NCBI GenBank assembly: GCA_036847245.1
Contig: DAIUAL010000169.1
Location: 1-7,428, forward strand
Direction: 5' to 3'
Length of the DNA stretch: 7,428 nt
Source: UBA4661 sp002405405
Lineage (GTDB): Bacteria > Bacteroidota > Ignavibacteria > Kapaibacteriales > UBA4661
Under the pieces are notes generated by a model. The model was not told where the DNA came from. It saw only the letters and a program-made list of their open reading frames with translations, and searched no databases. Below are positions 7,045-7,428 of the stretch, in pieces; the stretch's first letter is position 1; each line of letters opens with the position of its first letter. The translations under genes and the position numbers were made by a program.

Positions 7045-7428
7045 TCTCACTCCCTTTAAATAAAAGGAAGTCTCCGATAGCAAGTATATCTATTCCAGAC
7101 CCACCGAAGCAGCGGAGAGCGTCTCTTGGAGAACAAACTACTGGCTCACCTTGGATATTAAAGGACGTATTGATCAGTATTCCATGTCCAGTAATTTTTT
7201 CAAACTGATCTAGAAGTTCCCAAAATATTGGATTATCATTTTTTTTTACTGCCTGAGGTCTTGCAGTACCATCTACGTGTACACATGACGGTACCAAGTG
7301 AGCATACTCTTCTTCAAATGGAAAAGCCATAATCATAAACGGAGAATCTATTTTTGCTTTTATGTATTATGAGTATACTTCCTCTTTCATTGACGGACAA
7401 AATGGCCGCCATTCCTCTCTATGCTTTA
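7037..7428 (-). pseudogene. Carbamoyltransferase (NodU/CmcH family), C-terminal part, interrupted by a TAA codon
   Basis: This is the last ~129 codons of a carbamoyltransferase of the NodU/CmcH type; the 5' part lies beyond the right edge. These enzymes transfer a carbamoyl group from carbamoyl phosphate to a hydroxyl, often on a sugar. The visible frame reads KHREEWRPFCPS, then EEVYS-stop-YIKAK, then SPFMIMAF, followed by GILINTSFNIQGEPVV and IDILAIGDFLLFK. These are the conserved motifs of the C-terminal domain, in order. The TAA at 7369-7367 lies between WRPFCPS and SPFM, in a variable linker; one substitution from GAA, AAA or CAA would explain it. The ATG at 7336 downstream of the stop is internal to the domain and is not a believable true start. 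The real stop is TGA at 7039-7037, overlapping the deacetylase start. It would add a carbamoyl ornament to the glycan if functional. Confidence 0.87.
7050..7056 (-). promoter_or_regulatory. Ribosome binding site of the PIG-L deacetylase
   Basis: AAGGGAG lies inside the end of the carbamoyltransferase gene, five bases before the TTG at 7044-7042. It is the best Shine-Dalgarno match noticed in the window and decides the start of the deacetylase in favour of TTG over the in-frame ATG at 7083. Its place within the upstream gene fits translational coupling. Confidence 0.6.

Overview
This window is a stretch of a bacterial surface-glycan locus. Every recognisable gene is on the minus strand, so transcription runs from the high coordinates to the low ones. 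The gene order in that direction is: end of a NodU/CmcH-type carbamoyltransferase, PIG-L (LmbE) deacetylase, pseudaminic acid synthase (PseI), aldo/keto reductase, SpsF-type cytidylyltransferase, class III (GSA-like) aminotransferase, PP-loop N-acetyl sugar amidotransferase (WbpG/PseA type), HisH and the start of HisF. Spacers are short (overlaps up to a 67-base gap), so this reads as one operon. Base composition is moderately AT-rich. Several genes have no clear Shine-Dalgarno sequence. Nothing in the window fixes the species. The content suits a bacterium that decorates flagellin, LPS or another surface polymer with nonulosonic (sialic-like) acids.

How the genes work together (inference from families): PseI condenses a modified hexose with phosphoenolpyruvate to give a pseudaminic-acid-type nine-carbon sugar. 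The SpsF-like enzyme may activate a sugar with CTP. The class III aminotransferase and aldo/keto reductase probably make or vary the precursor or a side chain. The amidotransferase, fed with ammonia by HisH/HisF, is expected to turn an N-acetyl group into an acetamidino group. The PIG-L deacetylase and carbamoyltransferase would add further tailoring. The classical PseB, PseC, PseH and PseG genes are not in view. HisF lacks the catalytic Asp of histidine biosynthesis, which supports a repurposed glutaminase/ammonia-channel pair rather than a his operon.

The most striking feature is that three of these genes are broken by single in-frame stop codons with no frameshift. HisH has TGA exactly at its catalytic cysteine. 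PseI has TAA at the lysine just before a metal-binding histidine. The carbamoyltransferase has TAA between two conserved C-terminal motifs. On both sides of each stop the protein family continues unbroken in the same frame. The remaining genes are intact over what is visible. This is either recent decay of the pathway, base-call or assembly error, or (least likely) readthrough.
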